A stretch of DNA of 64,000 bases, from the NCBI RefSeq assembly GCF_019720915.1, contig NZ_JAHKSI010000001.1, forward strand, positions 3,038,001-3,102,000, written 5' to 3'. A program made the translations under genes and the position numbers. The notes under the pieces were generated by a model that was given only the letters and a program-made list of their open reading frames with translations, made no database searches and was not told the DNA's origin. This stretch comes from Alkalihalobacillus sp. TS-13. Its GTDB lineage: Bacteria > Bacillota > Bacilli > Bacillales > Fictibacillaceae. How positions within the stretch are numbered: position 1 is the stretch's first letter; the number at the start of each line of letters is the position of its first letter. Positions 32,311-42,839 of the stretch are shown here, piece by piece.

Positions 32311-33257
32311 CGTTCTTTCCCCTTTCGAATCGATTCTTTTTCGTATTTGATAAAAGGATCCGGAAGAATCGCTTTATGAGCTTCGGCATCACTGACACCG
32401 GCGTAAAGTTCTGCTTGTCCATTGTCCAGTCGCACTAATCCGCCGCTGAACAATACATCGTGCAGGTCATCACGCTTCGCTGGTCCATCTGGAAAATCAG
32501 CGCGCGTAGCAATGATCTCCATCTCACTGATTTCATTCGTATCAGGTTCATAGATGAACACCATCGGATAATAATGCCGATCACCTTTTTCATCAAATTT
32601 TGCAATATGGCCGAGCACACCGATCTTCTCGTTTTTCAGCAAGTGGACTTCATTCGCGCCGCCCCACTCCTCATCGATAAAATGGACGTCGATCAAAGGC
32701 GCTTGATCGATGATCTCAGGTGTCAGTTCTTCTAAGCTAGCAATCTCGGTATAACCGATCTTTCCTCTTCCGCCCTTTTCACCTTGGGGGCGTGTGAAAA
32801 CGCCGATTTTCCCACTCTCCAATTCGATCAGTCGGATGTCTTTCATACCGTTTGGTCCGGTCGCAAACCGTTCGAGTTCGTTGATGGTAGAACCACGGTA
32901 AAAGACCGTCCGCCAGGAAAGCGCGCCTTCGTTTGTTGGATGCGGAAAAATCTCGACGCCTCCGAATACAAGCTCCCCAGCTATCCTTGTAAAAAAGGGA
33001 TCCTGCAACGCAAACGTTTTTGTATTCTTTCGCGGCTTCCAGACACCGTTCTCTTCCACAAAAAACGCGACATCGGAATGCTCGGTATCACACCCTTCTA
33101 CACGGCCGGTGATCACGAGCTCTCCTTCATCCTCAAAAGGTGAAGTGATGTTATAGACATCCTTCTCCCCGACACCCGTGAACGTGATTTTCTCCGCCTG
33201 GATATCCGGTTTACTAGACTGATAATCTTCCAATAAAGATGGAACAGTAAAAGCCAT
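32307..33257 (-). CDS. DUF1861 family protein (beta-propeller, mannoside-linked)
   Basis: About 316 residues from ATG 33257, behind GAGGT; a longer in-frame start at 33284 would overlap GH130 and has no site. It belongs to DUF1861, a five-bladed propeller family related to GH43/GH130-like folds. Repeated blade-like segments are visible (for example FTRIAGELVFGGVEIFPHP and KIGVLGHIAKFDEKGDRHY). It lacks signal peptides, so it is cytosolic. DUF1861 genes are typically next to GH130 genes, suggesting a mannoside hydrolase or phosphorylase role that I cannot define from the sequence. Confidence 0.82.
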   Translation of the reverse strand: MAFTVPSLLEDYQSSKPDIQAEKITFTGVGEKDVYNITSPFEDEGELVITGRVEGCDTEHSDVAFFVEENGVWKPRKNTKTFALQDPFFTRIAGELVFGGVEIFPHPTNEGALSWRTVFYRGSTINELERFATGPNGMKDIRLIELESGKIGVFTRPQGEKGGRGKIGYTEIASLEELTPEIIDQAPLIDVHFIDEEWGGANEVHLLKNEKIGVLGHIAKFDEKGDRHYYPMVFIYEPDTNEISEMEIIATRADFPDGPAKRDDLHDVLFSGGLVRLDNGQAELYAGVSDAEAHKAILPDPFIKYEKESIRKGKER

Positions 33258-33261
33258 ACGA

Positions 33262-34353
33262 TTACCTCGCTTTTGTAAGAACATTGTGATAATTTAGTTT
33301 GGAAAATATCTCATTCAGACTAAGATCCGCTGCAGCCATCGATGTATCTGCTGCGCCGTAATAGACTCTCACGTTATCCCCCTGTACGGTGACGCCGCAC
33401 GTAAAGACAACGTTTCCAAAAAATCCAGCTTTTTCATAATCTGCTTCTGGCACGAGGATCGGTTCGTCCGTTTTGGCAAGGACATTCGCCGGGTCATCCA
33501 AATCTAATAGAACTGCTCCTAAGCAATAGCGGTCATTTTGATCTGCAGCATGATAGATTTCGAGCCAGCCTTTCTCGGTTTTGAACGGAACCGCTCCGCC
33601 ACCGATCCGACCGTTATCCCATCCATCCTCACTTAAACCTAATAAATATTGATGATTGCCCCAATATAAGAGGTTGTCTGATTCTGCGATCCAGATTTCA
33701 GGCCTCCCGATTCCTTTTGGCACCGGACGATGGAGGGTATAGTATTTTCCGTTGATTTTTTCTGGAAAAATCGCGACATCCTTGTTCTCCGGATGCAGCA
33801 TCAGTCCATGACGTTCATAGCGGACAAAGTCCTTCGTCGAAGCCAGCCCGACACCGATGCCTTCAGCGGACACTGCACTGTATTGGATGTAATAGGTATC
33901 TTCAATCTGCGTAACCCGCGGGTCTTCGATTCCCCAGGCTTCACGCTCCGTCTCCGGATAGATGAACGGTTCATCATCAATCGTAAAGTTGACGCCGTCC
34001 TTACTCCGGGCAATCCGGATATATGAAAGCGACGTGAGGTATGCTGCTGTCCGGTTTTTCGGGTCATTATGAAGGACTGTCCTTGGATCGTAAAAATCAT
34101 AGCGAGCATCATGAACATCCAACTCAATGATTTTAAGTTTCCCTTTATCTTCCGAAAAATCGATGATCGGAGCTTTGACGATATCCGGGTTTTCGCTGAT
34201 CGGACGCTCCGCTACTCTTAAAAGCAATAACGTTTCCCCCTGGTATTCTGCAACACCTGCATTGAAAGCGCCGATAACTTCATGGTTCTGATGAAACGGC
34301 TTGATATCCGCCGGTGTAATCAGAGGATTTTCTTCGAATCGAACTACCTTCAT
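33262..34353 (-). CDS. GH130 beta-mannoside phosphorylase
   Basis: A 363-residue cytosolic five-bladed propeller of family GH130. The general acid Asp is in WGIEDPRVTQ (about residue 140), and the phosphate-side basic residues are expected in HRPVPKGIGRPEIW and near GRIGGGAVPF. It cleaves a beta-1,4-mannosidic bond with phosphate, giving mannose 1-phosphate. The precise substrate (mannosyl-glucose, mannobiose or mannosyl-GlcNAc) cannot be read directly. It is the first gene of the operon, regulated by the divergent LacI protein and the 34393-34406 site. ATG 34353 follows GGAGG. Confidence 0.9.
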   Translation of the reverse strand: MKVVRFEENPLITPADIKPFHQNHEVIGAFNAGVAEYQGETLLLLRVAERPISENPDIVKAPIIDFSEDKGKLKIIELDVHDARYDFYDPRTVLHNDPKNRTAAYLTSLSYIRIARSKDGVNFTIDDEPFIYPETEREAWGIEDPRVTQIEDTYYIQYSAVSAEGIGVGLASTKDFVRYERHGLMLHPENKDVAIFPEKINGKYYTLHRPVPKGIGRPEIWIAESDNLLYWGNHQYLLGLSEDGWDNGRIGGGAVPFKTEKGWLEIYHAADQNDRYCLGAVLLDLDDPANVLAKTDEPILVPEADYEKAGFFGNVVFTCGVTVQGDNVRVYYGAADTSMAAADLSLNEIFSKLNYHNVLTKAR

Positions 34354-34392
34354 GTACGTTCCTCCAAATTCTATAGCTGTATTCCTGCTTTT

Positions 34393-34406
34393 TGAAAGCG
34401 CTTTTA
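34393..34406. promoter_or_regulatory. cre/LacI-type operator ahead of the GH130 operon
   Basis: TGAAAGCGCTTTTA, with a perfect central AAAGCGCTTT, fits the CcpA site apart from the end, and it also has the symmetric CG centre of LacI-family operators. It lies 40 bases upstream of the GH130 start, where either CcpA or the neighbouring regulator could block transcription. Confidence 0.65.
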
Positions 34407-34574
34407 AAAGTGATTATGATAAAATGACTATAAGGGACTGTAATGCAATTAATACTTGTTTGTAATTATACAAGGATGATTTGTAATGTCAACAAAAATG
34501 ACAAAATCAAACCCACATGACTAAAAGCCTTTATTAAACATTGATCAAATCCAATAAAATATGTATAGTAATTT

Positions 34575-34584
34575 GTAACGTTAC
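34575..34584. promoter_or_regulatory. Palindromic operator ahead of the lacI-type gene
   Basis: GTAACGTTAC is a perfect 10-base palindrome with the central CG step usual for LacI-family operators. It lies 55 bases upstream of the regulator start and is a probable autoregulation site or shared operator of the divergent operons. Confidence 0.6.
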
Positions 34585-34639
34585 TAAACATTATGAACTT
34601 GACAAAATATACCTTGAATGAAGAAAGGTTGTTTTACAT

Positions 34640-35668
34640 ATGGCAAAACGCGTGACGATGCAGGATATCGCTGATCGTTTGAATATCTCGAAGAATTCTG
34701 TTTCGCAAGCCCTGAGCGGCAAACCTGGTGTAAGCGAAGAAACCCGTAAGCAAATCTATCAGATGGCCGATGAGCTCGGTTACCGATACACTCCTAGAAT
34801 CACAACTACAACAGATACACCATCGGAATCCGGAAAAATCGCCCTCATCGCCTCCGATTTTGCTTTTTCGTTGGAAAGTTTTTTTGGCGAAATCTATTTA
34901 TCTGTCGAACGGGAAGTTCACAGGCATGATAAAACCCTCTTGATCCAATCTGTCAGCCAGCAAGCGAGAGATGAATTGATTTTACCTTCCTTTATTGAAG
35001 ACAGATCAGTCGATGGGGTGCTCGTGCTCTCCCACATCAGCAATGCTTACATTAATAAAGTGATCGCAACCGGTATCCCGACGGTGCTCATCGATCATCA
35101 TCATCCTACCATCCAAACAGATGCGATTTTGACGAACAACCGTTTCGGTGCTTATACTGCGGTCCAGCATCTGATCGAATTGGGGCACGAAGACATCACC
35201 TTTGTCGGGAACATCGATTTTTCACCGAGTTATCAGGAACGTCTAGAAGGGTATCAATTGGCTTTGAAAGATTATGGAATCCAGCCGAAGGAAGAATTCA
35301 TTTTCAGCGATGCGGAAGAGGATGATCAAATGATCAACAATTACATCGCACACTTATCCGAACAACCGACTGCTTGGTTTTGTGTCAACGATGGACTCGG
35401 ATACCTTGTCAATTCCGGATTGAAGCTGAAAGACATCCAGGTTCCTGAACAGGCTTCTGTCGTCAGCTTTGATGATGGACAGCTGTCCCGTCTTTCAACA
35501 CCACGAATCACAACGATGGGCATCAATCTCCCGCTCTTCGGAAAGAAAGCACTGGACCAATTGTTCTGGAGGATGGAGAATTCGGAGGAACCCTACCAGG
35601 AAACGCTTTTACCGGCAAACTTGATCAAAAGAGAATCGACAAGCTACAGACCGGGATATAAACGTTAA
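34640..35668 (+). CDS. LacI-family transcriptional regulator of the mannoside operon
   Basis: A 342-residue regulator. The helix-turn-helix and hinge are at residues 1-60 (VTMQDIADRLNISKNSVSQA, SGKPGVSEETR), followed by a periplasmic-binding-like sensor domain with VDGVLVLS, FVGNIDFSPSYQERLEGY and VSFDDGQLS. It is divergent from the GH130 operon, the normal arrangement for a local repressor released by a mannoside or its phosphorolysis product. AAAGG precedes ATG 34640 at a rather long distance. Confidence 0.93.
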   Translation: MAKRVTMQDIADRLNISKNSVSQALSGKPGVSEETRKQIYQMADELGYRYTPRITTTTDTPSESGKIALIASDFAFSLESFFGEIYLSVEREVHRHDKTLLIQSVSQQARDELILPSFIEDRSVDGVLVLSHISNAYINKVIATGIPTVLIDHHHPTIQTDAILTNNRFGAYTAVQHLIELGHEDITFVGNIDFSPSYQERLEGYQLALKDYGIQPKEEFIFSDAEEDDQMINNYIAHLSEQPTAWFCVNDGLGYLVNSGLKLKDIQVPEQASVVSFDDGQLSRLSTPRITTMGINLPLFGKKALDQLFWRMENSEEPYQETLLPANLIKRESTSYRPGYKR

Positions 35669-35748
35669 CGAGTCAGAGGAGGTGAACTAAAAAGGTGGTC
35701 AGTTTGTTAAGGGAATTGATCACTTTTGTTCATCTAGGAGGAATCGAT

Positions 35749-35940
35749 ATTTACAGAAAAGCAGTGAATGTATTCCTTGTCATCGCTCTATTGTTGTCGT
35801 TCAATGGTTCAGCGATCGCGAAACAACCAGCCAAAAACCACATCACGATCAACCTATCCACAAAAATAACCTCCTATATAAAAAATGGCACCCCGAAGGT
35901 ATGCTCACTAATTATACAGAAGGCAAAGTGGTAAACAGCG
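35749..35940 (+). pseudogene. 5' remnant of a secreted-protein gene
   Basis: A GGAGGA at about 35738 precedes a frame coding a signal peptide (YRKAVNVFLVIALLLSFNGS, then AIAKQ) and about 25 mature residues. Near 35885 a one-base change shifts the frame; the other frame continues WHPEGMLTNYTEGKVVN up to 35940. The expected start codon is ATT (35749), so it may be mutated, with GTG 35764 as an alternative. At 35941 an IS21-like end begins. It may belong to the same original gene as the fragment at 49322-49677. Confidence 0.6.
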
Positions 35941-36380
35941 TGTCATTTACTGGTACATTTGTTGGCGTTAGGTGGTAAATAGAATGTCATTGGTGGTACA
36001 TTTCATTGGCTGAAATCACTTGAACCTTTATAGATCCAAATAGCTCAGTACTTATAAACATTACCTAGTCATAAACCAGTTAAAAATATATTGTTTATGG
36101 CATTCTAAAAATGTAGGCAATGGCAGTCAGTTTATGTAGGTGTTCTTCGAACATGAAGGCATAAAAAATCCACTTGCCAACCTCTCTCAATAACTTTAAA
36201 CTCCTCGTTGGTCCAACAACGTTCAGCAGGAGGTAATTAGGAGATGTTAGAAGTGGAACAAATTGTTTATATCAGATTAGAAACCAATCAAAAAGGGTGT
36301 ACATATTAAGATTTAGCCAAAACGAATGAGAATGATGCCAGAACGGTTAAAAAATACGCGAATCAAGAAATTTAAGGAGC
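35941..36380 (+). mobile_element. IS21-family remnant with istA start
   Basis: TGTCATTTACTGGTACATTT (35941-35960) and a similar TGTCATTGGTGGTACATTT (35985-36003) look like the repeated terminal sequences of IS21 elements. At ATG 36244 an IstA-like N terminus begins (MLEVEQIVYIRLETNQKG). It is stopped after about 22 residues and continues in another frame as DLAKTNENDARTVKKYA, up to about 36375. The rest of istA and istB are missing. Confidence 0.6.
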
Positions 36381-36901
36381 GAGTCACTTTACATGAGCCC
36401 CTACGGAAATGGTCCGTAAGCCAAGCACATCAAGTAATCAGTCTCATTCTAAAGATGCTACCCTGCTCGCCTCTCCAAATAACGTTCTCTTTTCTACTGA
36501 ATAAAGGAGTTCAATTTTATCGAGCGAAGAGCGAAATTGGTTTAATTTGTTTCTGACGGTTACAGGCTTGTTATAGTTACCCTTATTAGGTTGTACTTAA
36601 ATGATCAAAACCTTGTTAAATCACATTTTTAAGGTAGGATCAAATATAGAGGAAAAAATACTGAACCGTTTTCTAAATTCGAGTATAATATGCGTCTCAG
36701 TGGATAGGCTACTAGACTCGTGATCTTTTGCTGATCAATCTTTTTAATAAGCTACCACTCCTTGAGCTTCGCTACCTTCAACTATTAAATTGGACAGTTG
36801 AATTAAAATACAGCTTATCAGTTTCATTTTTCCAATATATTTATTAGCAGCTAGAAAATGCTAGAGTTTTATTAGCGTACTACTTGCATCATTAATATAA
36901 T
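36381..36901. other. Decayed intergenic stretch
   Basis: About 520 bases between the IS21 remnant and the GH3 gene. Only short unconvincing frames occur, with no family motifs. The sequence becomes more AT-rich toward the GH3 stop. I recognise no gene or clear terminator. Confidence 0.5.
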
Positions 36902-39205
36902 TTATAATTTATGAGTTATCTCTTTAGCTTCATTTAATTTATTTATCATTTCCTTCAGCATGTCTTCAGTAAAAGAGCCTGAACTAAAATTGGCTATTGC
37001 ACGTAATGGCATGTACTTCATCATAGCTTCCATCATCTCAGCTTGTTCTTCACTATCAACCGCTGATTCCAGTAATGGATTATTTTTGTTGGCTTCCTTT
37101 AGTAATTCAGTTGCAAGAGGAGCTAATTTAGGATTTGCTATGAGGTCTCCTACATTTGTATTTCTATGAATTGGTTGAACAATAGAAATGGTAGATGTGA
37201 CAGTAACCGTATCTTTAAGGATAATCTCTTTAGATGATTTTCCTATTAGAATTTCAAATTCTCCTGTTTCTACATGCCAATCTTTTAATTCGACATTATA
37301 ATATGCAAATGCCCTCTTACCTAATGTAAATGAAACTTCTTTTGCCTCTCCCGGCTGTAACTCAACCTTTTCAAAGCCTTTTAATTCTTTTTCAGGTCTT
37401 ATAACACTACTTTCTATATCTTTAACATAAAGCTGTACAACCTCTTTACCAGCCATCTCACCAGTATTTTTTACTGTTAGATCCACAGTTATAGTACCTG
37501 TATCCTGAATGTCTTTATTGCTTACTCTTAGATTACTATATTCATAAGTTGTGTAACTCAATCCATACCCAAATGGAAAAAGCGGTTCTATTTCTTTCGT
37601 ATCATAATAGCGGTATCCAACAAATATCCCTTCTTTATACTCTACAGTATCTCCTTCTCCAGGGAAGTTTAAGTAAGACGGGTTATCGCTTAACTTCATT
37701 GGAAATGTTTCGGCTAATTTCCCACTTGGACTTACAATACCATATAACAAATCAGCGATTGCACCACCTAGCGCTTGACCACCAAGATATCCTTCTAAAA
37801 CCGCTTTTGCTTGATTTAACCAAGGCATTTCAATTGGTGCACCATTACTTAATACGACAATGATATTTGGCTGTACTTTGGAGATTTCTTCAAGGAGAAG
37901 ACGTTGATTTTCCGGTATATGCAAATGGGTACGATCGTATCCTTCTGACTCATATCTATCTGGCAATCCGATAAAGAGAATAGCAGCACCAGCTTGAATA
38001 GCTGCATCTTTTGCTTCCAATACTAAATGCTCATCTACCTCGTCACTATTTAGGTCGTAACCCTGTGCGTAGGCCACAAATGATGTGCTAGAAGCAGACT
38101 TTGTTATTTCTTCGTAAATATCATCAATTTTTGTAGGATTAATATGAGAGCTTCCTCCGCCTTGATATCTAGATTTTTTAGCTAAGGCACCAATTACAGC
38201 AATCTTGCTGTCTTTAGCAAGTGGAAGTGTACTCTCTTCATTCTTTAATAGTACCATCCCTTCATAAGCTACCTGTTTCGCAAGCTGATGATGTTCTTCT
38301 TGATCATAACTAGCATTCTCTTTTTGATTATCCACTATCATAAAGATAACTCTCAATAATCTTTCTACTGTAAAATCTAGCTTTTCTTCCGGTAACTTTC
38401 CATATTTTACAGCTTCTAAGATTTTATTAGCTCCTAGCCCATAACTAGCTGGCATCTCTAATTCTAAGCCCGCTTCCAGCCCTGAAACACGCTCATTAAC
38501 AGCACCCCAATCCGAAACTACGAAGCCCTCAAAACCCCATTCTTCTCTTAAGACATCTGTCAACAATGTTTTATTTTCTGATGCAAATTCACCGTTCACT
38601 TTATTGTACGAACACATAACTGTCCACGGTTGTGCCTTTCGTACTGCGTTCTCAAAACTAGCTAGATAAATCTCCCTTAAGGTACGTTCATCAATCAATG
38701 CATTTGTTGACATGCGACGATGTTCTTGATTATTGGCTGCGAAGTGTTTTAAGGATGTGCCTACTCCTTGACTTTGCACCCCATTAATATGACTTGCTGC
38801 CATTTCTGATGACAAGTAGGGATCTTCAGAGAAATATTCAAAATTTCTTCCACACAGTGGAGAACGTTTTATGTTTGCTCCAGGTCCTAGCAATACACCA
38901 ACTTTTTCCGATTGGGCTTCTTCACCTAACGCAATCCCAACTTTTTCAATAAGTTCACGATTCCAAGAACTAGCTAAAGCTACCGCAGATGGAAAACAAG
39001 TTGCAGGAACACTGTTACTTAATCCTAAATGGTCTGCATCTTCGGCCTGTTTTCGTAATCCATGAGGACCATCTGTTACCATTATTGACGGAACCTCAAG
39101 TCTCTCGATTCCTTTTAAGTGCCAAAAATCTATACCAGAACACATACCTACCTTTTCTTCTAGGGTCATTTGGTCAACTATATCGCGAATATTTCTTTTC
39201 ATCAT
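36902..39205 (-). CDS. GH3 beta-glucosidase-type glycoside hydrolase
   Basis: A 767-residue cytosolic enzyme. An N-terminal GH3 barrel has [18 protein letters not shown] and KHFAANNQE, with the nucleophile Asp in [10 protein letters not shown] (about residue 230). The second GH3 domain contains [11 protein letters not shown], and a fibronectin III-like domain (about residues 560-650) ends with [17 protein letters not shown]. About 100 further residues follow ([20 protein letters not shown]), rich in Met and Glu, a less common extension. It likely removes beta-linked glucose or related sugars. The start is ATG 39205 behind GGAGG, 93 bases after the response regulator. Confidence 0.9.
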   Translation of the reverse strand: MMKRNIRDIVDQMTLEEKVGMCSGIDFWHLKGIERLEVPSIMVTDGPHGLRKQAEDADHLGLSNSVPATCFPSAVALASSWNRELIEKVGIALGEEAQSEKVGVLLGPGANIKRSPLCGRNFEYFSEDPYLSSEMAASHINGVQSQGVGTSLKHFAANNQEHRRMSTNALIDERTLREIYLASFENAVRKAQPWTVMCSYNKVNGEFASENKTLLTDVLREEWGFEGFVVSDWGAVNERVSGLEAGLELEMPASYGLGANKILEAVKYGKLPEEKLDFTVERLLRVIFMIVDNQKENASYDQEEHHQLAKQVAYEGMVLLKNEESTLPLAKDSKIAVIGALAKKSRYQGGGSSHINPTKIDDIYEEITKSASSTSFVAYAQGYDLNSDEVDEHLVLEAKDAAIQAGAAILFIGLPDRYESEGYDRTHLHIPENQRLLLEEISKVQPNIIVVLSNGAPIEMPWLNQAKAVLEGYLGGQALGGAIADLLYGIVSPSGKLAETFPMKLSDNPSYLNFPGEGDTVEYKEGIFVGYRYYDTKEIEPLFPFGYGLSYTTYEYSNLRVSNKDIQDTGTITVDLTVKNTGEMAGKEVVQLYVKDIESSVIRPEKELKGFEKVELQPGEAKEVSFTLGKRAFAYYNVELKDWHVETGEFEILIGKSSKEIILKDTVTVTSTISIVQPIHRNTNVGDLIANPKLAPLATELLKEANKNNPLLESAVDSEEQAEMMEAMMKYMPLRAIANFSSGSFTEDMLKEMINKLNEAKEITHKL

Positions 39206-39298
39206 TAATCCTCCATTATTAGTGTGGATGTACAGGTTTTCATTAAAAAAACTTAAAATAGTTTAAAAATGAAAGAGTCTAGTTATTTTCACCTAGTA

Positions 39299-40912
39299 CT
39301 AAACCCCTTCTTTAAATCTATAGGATTTTGGTGAATTTCCGTAAAATTTCTTGAATTTTTTTAAAAAATAACTTTTACTTTCAAAACCAAGCTCCACCGA
39401 AATTTGATCAACTGTTTTCGTTGTGCCACTTAATAATACTCTTGCTTTTGCCATTTTGACTCTTGTTACGTATTCAACAAAGCTTTCGCCAGTAACCTCT
39501 TTATATAATCTACTGAAATAACTAGGATTTAAGTGTAAATAATTAGCAACATCGTTTAATGTTATTTTTTTATGAATGTTCATCTGGACATACTTTTGCA
39601 CTTTCGCAATTTCCCCGGTTTTGGGAATATCATCCATCTTTTCTAGATGAAGGATCAATTGTTTACAAATTCCTATGACCATCTCTTCCAAATGATCTAA
39701 GGTATAAACTTGATTCACTAATTTATCTGTCATACTCGTAAGGATAGAATCTTCAAAATAAGTAAACGTTTGCAATCTTTGATTTATGTCCAAGACTAGT
39801 TTTACAGCCCAGTCCTGTACAATTGATGGCTCACACCTAGAGTTTCTCATTTCATTTAACTGCTTTTTTATAATATTTGTAACTCTTCTTTCATCTTCTT
39901 GTATAATCGACGACGTTATTTTTTCTACAATTTCAATATAGTCTTCTAGAATAGCTGGCTTCTCAAAAGGTAATATTTTAAGATGTTGAATAGAGCGATG
40001 CTGATAGTAAAAACGTTGTTCTTCTTTCTGCAACAATTCTTTCATTGAATTAATTAACCCTTTTCGTAGTTTATTACCTTTTCCAATCACCGAAGTGATT
40101 GTTATTTTTAAATGACTTTCTAGTTTACTATGAATCTCTTGTAAGACGTGTCCAATTTTTGTGTACATAACACCAGGGTTTTCTTCCCCATGTGGAAATA
40201 CAATAAAGAATTTGCTTTGCAGATAAAAGATTTGTATATCCAATCGGTACTTATTTAAGATCTCAATAACGATATTATCTATACTAAAATAAAGTAAGGT
40301 CTGTTTCTCATATTTTTCAATAGCATCAACACTTTTATCTATAAAACACAATACAGGTGTGTAATGTTCATAAGAAAAATTCATCTCAAGGAGTTCCCCT
40401 TGCTCATTCCACCATGAATCATCATCTACATAATTATCTTCCAGGAGTTTTTCAATAAACTCTGTTTTTAATTTAGTTTTATTTTTTTTAAAAAAACTAG
40501 AAATCTTATCACTTTTTGTTTCCCTTTGTCTTTTATTATCCATGGCCTTTTTTAATCGTTTTAATAATTCTTCTATTTTTTCCTGATCCATGGACTCTTT
40601 TAATAGATAATCAAAGGCGTCTAATTTAAGTGCCTGTTGTGCATAATGAAATTCATCATGACATGATAAAATTACATTAAACAAATCTACTCCGTTATTA
40701 TTTAGTAAGGAAATTAATTCAATTCCATCTAATTTAGGCATTCCAATGTCCGTAATTAACACATCATATCCTTTTGTTTTTAAATGATCATATGCTTCCA
40801 TACTATCTTTAAACGAACCAGCGATTTTAAAACCATAATCTTCCCAGGGAATCATCTTCTCCAGGAATCTTAAAACAAGTACATCATCATCCACTAATGC
40901 AACTTTATACAT
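39299..40912 (-). CDS. YesN-type response regulator with AraC DNA-binding domain
   Basis: A 537-residue regulator. The receiver domain is at residues 1-120, with phospho-acceptor Asp in VLITDIGMPKLDG (about residue 55) and Lys in LLKESMD. A middle region of about 300 residues lies between, and the C-terminal AraC/XylS domain has two helix-turn-helix motifs (KITLNDVANYLHLNPSYFSR and TVDQISVELGFESKSYFLK). It is paired with the YesM-type kinase four bases upstream. Such pairs in Bacillaceae control neighbouring ABC importers and glycosidases, here GH2 and GH3. Confidence 0.94.
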   Translation of the reverse strand: MYKVALVDDDVLVLRFLEKMIPWEDYGFKIAGSFKDSMEAYDHLKTKGYDVLITDIGMPKLDGIELISLLNNNGVDLFNVILSCHDEFHYAQQALKLDAFDYLLKESMDQEKIEELLKRLKKAMDNKRQRETKSDKISSFFKKNKTKLKTEFIEKLLEDNYVDDDSWWNEQGELLEMNFSYEHYTPVLCFIDKSVDAIEKYEKQTLLYFSIDNIVIEILNKYRLDIQIFYLQSKFFIVFPHGEENPGVMYTKIGHVLQEIHSKLESHLKITITSVIGKGNKLRKGLINSMKELLQKEEQRFYYQHRSIQHLKILPFEKPAILEDYIEIVEKITSSIIQEDERRVTNIIKKQLNEMRNSRCEPSIVQDWAVKLVLDINQRLQTFTYFEDSILTSMTDKLVNQVYTLDHLEEMVIGICKQLILHLEKMDDIPKTGEIAKVQKYVQMNIHKKITLNDVANYLHLNPSYFSRLYKEVTGESFVEYVTRVKMAKARVLLSGTTKTVDQISVELGFESKSYFLKKFKKFYGNSPKSYRFKEGV

Positions 40913-40916
40913 CTCA

Positions 40917-42704
40917 TCACTTCTCCTTTGGAATATGAAAAGTATAGGATATTCCTTTTCCTAAACTACTTTTTAAGTCCATTGCGAATGCTTCCCCATA
41001 AATAATCCGCATGCGTTGATATACATTTTTTATACCAACTCCATTAAAAGAATGGTGATTTCTCTTACTTTCATGAATTTCCTTGGTAAAGATTCTGCTC
41101 TTCATTTCTTCTAGTCTTTCTGGACTCATCCCAATTCCATCATCACTAACTTTTATAAGCAAATGATTGTTACTACTAATCGCAGTATCTATTGTAATCT
41201 TGCCTTCACTATTATGAAAAGCATGAATAATAGCATTTTCGATTACTGGCTGTAAGAAGAAGCGAGGAACTTCTATGTCAATTGTATTAAAATCCATGTT
41301 CAACTCTAAAACTATATCTTGGCTATGCCTAAAGTTCATTAGATTAACATAATGTTGAATAATCTCAATTTCTTCTTGTAACGGAATAAATTCATTATTT
41401 CTATTGATGGTCATTCTTAGTAAGGAGGATAGGGATTGGATTTGTTTAGAGCTATCCTTATCACCATTCAATGTTAAGTTTAACTTTATAGCATTTAATA
41501 CATTAAAAAGGAAATGTGGATTTATTTGAGCCTGTAACATTTCTAATTCTGCTCTTCTTTTAGCTTCTTCTTTAAATTTTATTTGATTTATCATTTCCTC
41601 AATTCTGTCTAACATATCGTCAAATGACTGCCCTAATTGTGCCACATCATTGTTTCCTTCTATATTAGCTCTTACCATTATATTTCCTTGCTCAACTTCC
41701 TTTGTAACATTACTAAGTGTGGTTATTGGTTTTGTAGTTTCTCTTATAAGAGTAATTAAGACTATCAAAAATAACAGCAAGAATACTCCCTGTATAAATA
41801 TAGTGGTTCTTGATAACATATTTATATCCCCAATTGTTTCCCTATAGGGAACAAGACTCACTAATTTCCAATCAGTATAAGAGACTGGATATGTCACAAG
41901 CAAATGTCTTTTTTCCTGATAAGATACTGACTGAGCACTCTTTGACAAGTTAAAAGGAAGTTTCTCGCCAATTTCATCTTTTGTTGTACTTGAAAGAACG
42001 ACTCCTTTTTCATCTACTAAGTAGAATATATTGTTTTTCTCGCTTGAGAAATTGCTAAATTCCTGACTTATTTCAGATTCATGGGTACTGACTATTACAT
42101 ATGCATTTCCAGAACCAGATTTAAGTGCTCTTCCCATACTTATTAGATAGGGGTTGTTTTCACTATCAGATTGAATATAATTTGAGGTTGTGCCTATCCA
42201 ATATGTTTCATAAAAATTCAAATTAGTTAAACTATAAAACCATGTGTTTTGATGGAAGTCTAAAGGATTATATTCATATATAGGATAATTTGCGTAATAT
42301 AGACCATCTTCAAGTAATATAGTTATATAGGATGGCCCAAGTAAATCTGTAATCCTATCTAATTGTTTAGATATTTTCATATTGTGTAATGCAATTTTCT
42401 TGTCCGCATCTGAAGAATTTTCATCTATTAATCGATATGATTTTAATAATCTGTTGAATTCTACGTCAAACTGGACAAAGTTAGAAATATATATCAGATC
42501 ATCTAAAGATTCATTTAAATTCATCTCAATCATTCTTAATGAATCTTCCGATTGCTTGACAGCTCTTACTTCAAGTACATCTTTTGTTAAATAATTTGAA
42601 ACAAAATATGTTATAATCCAAGGTAAGACAATACATAATATAACCGCAGTTATGATACGGTATCGTAATGATAATTTATTGAGCCGTTTCAGAAACGAGA
42701 TCAT
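40917..42704 (-). CDS. YesM-type sensor histidine kinase
   Basis: About 595 residues from ATG 42704, behind AGGTGG. The protein has a transmembrane segment (about residues 16-36), a large extracellular Cache-like sensor region, and a second segment (about 300-320, TIFIQGVFLLLFLIVLITL). A HAMP domain follows, then the His kinase box with QINPHFLFNVLNAIKLN and an ATPase domain with VIENAIIHAF, VSDDGIGMS and GVGIKNVYQRM. It probably senses an extracellular carbohydrate or the loaded binding protein encoded upstream, and phosphorylates the adjacent regulator. Confidence 0.94.
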   Translation of the reverse strand: MISFLKRLNKLSLRYRIITAVILCIVLPWIITYFVSNYLTKDVLEVRAVKQSEDSLRMIEMNLNESLDDLIYISNFVQFDVEFNRLLKSYRLIDENSSDADKKIALHNMKISKQLDRITDLLGPSYITILLEDGLYYANYPIYEYNPLDFHQNTWFYSLTNLNFYETYWIGTTSNYIQSDSENNPYLISMGRALKSGSGNAYVIVSTHESEISQEFSNFSSEKNNIFYLVDEKGVVLSSTTKDEIGEKLPFNLSKSAQSVSYQEKRHLLVTYPVSYTDWKLVSLVPYRETIGDINMLSRTTIFIQGVFLLLFLIVLITLIRETTKPITTLSNVTKEVEQGNIMVRANIEGNNDVAQLGQSFDDMLDRIEEMINQIKFKEEAKRRAELEMLQAQINPHFLFNVLNAIKLNLTLNGDKDSSKQIQSLSSLLRMTINRNNEFIPLQEEIEIIQHYVNLMNFRHSQDIVLELNMDFNTIDIEVPRFFLQPVIENAIIHAFHNSEGKITIDTAISSNNHLLIKVSDDGIGMSPERLEEMKSRIFTKEIHESKRNHHSFNGVGIKNVYQRMRIIYGEAFAMDLKSSLGKGISYTFHIPKEK

Positions 42705-42839
42705 GTTAAACACCACCTACTTGTCCTCAGGTTCTCAATTTTTTACAGAGAGTCATTTCGCTTTAAGGACAAGACTCTAACAGTAAAAATGCAGGGAGAA
42801 TAGCACTTTATCCCCCCTACATTATACAATTCTTTATTT

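Noticed and set aside
36326-36556. Open frame of 76 codons after the IS21 remnant
   Set aside because: It is a frame of decayed transposase and following sequence; no motif and no start site support it.
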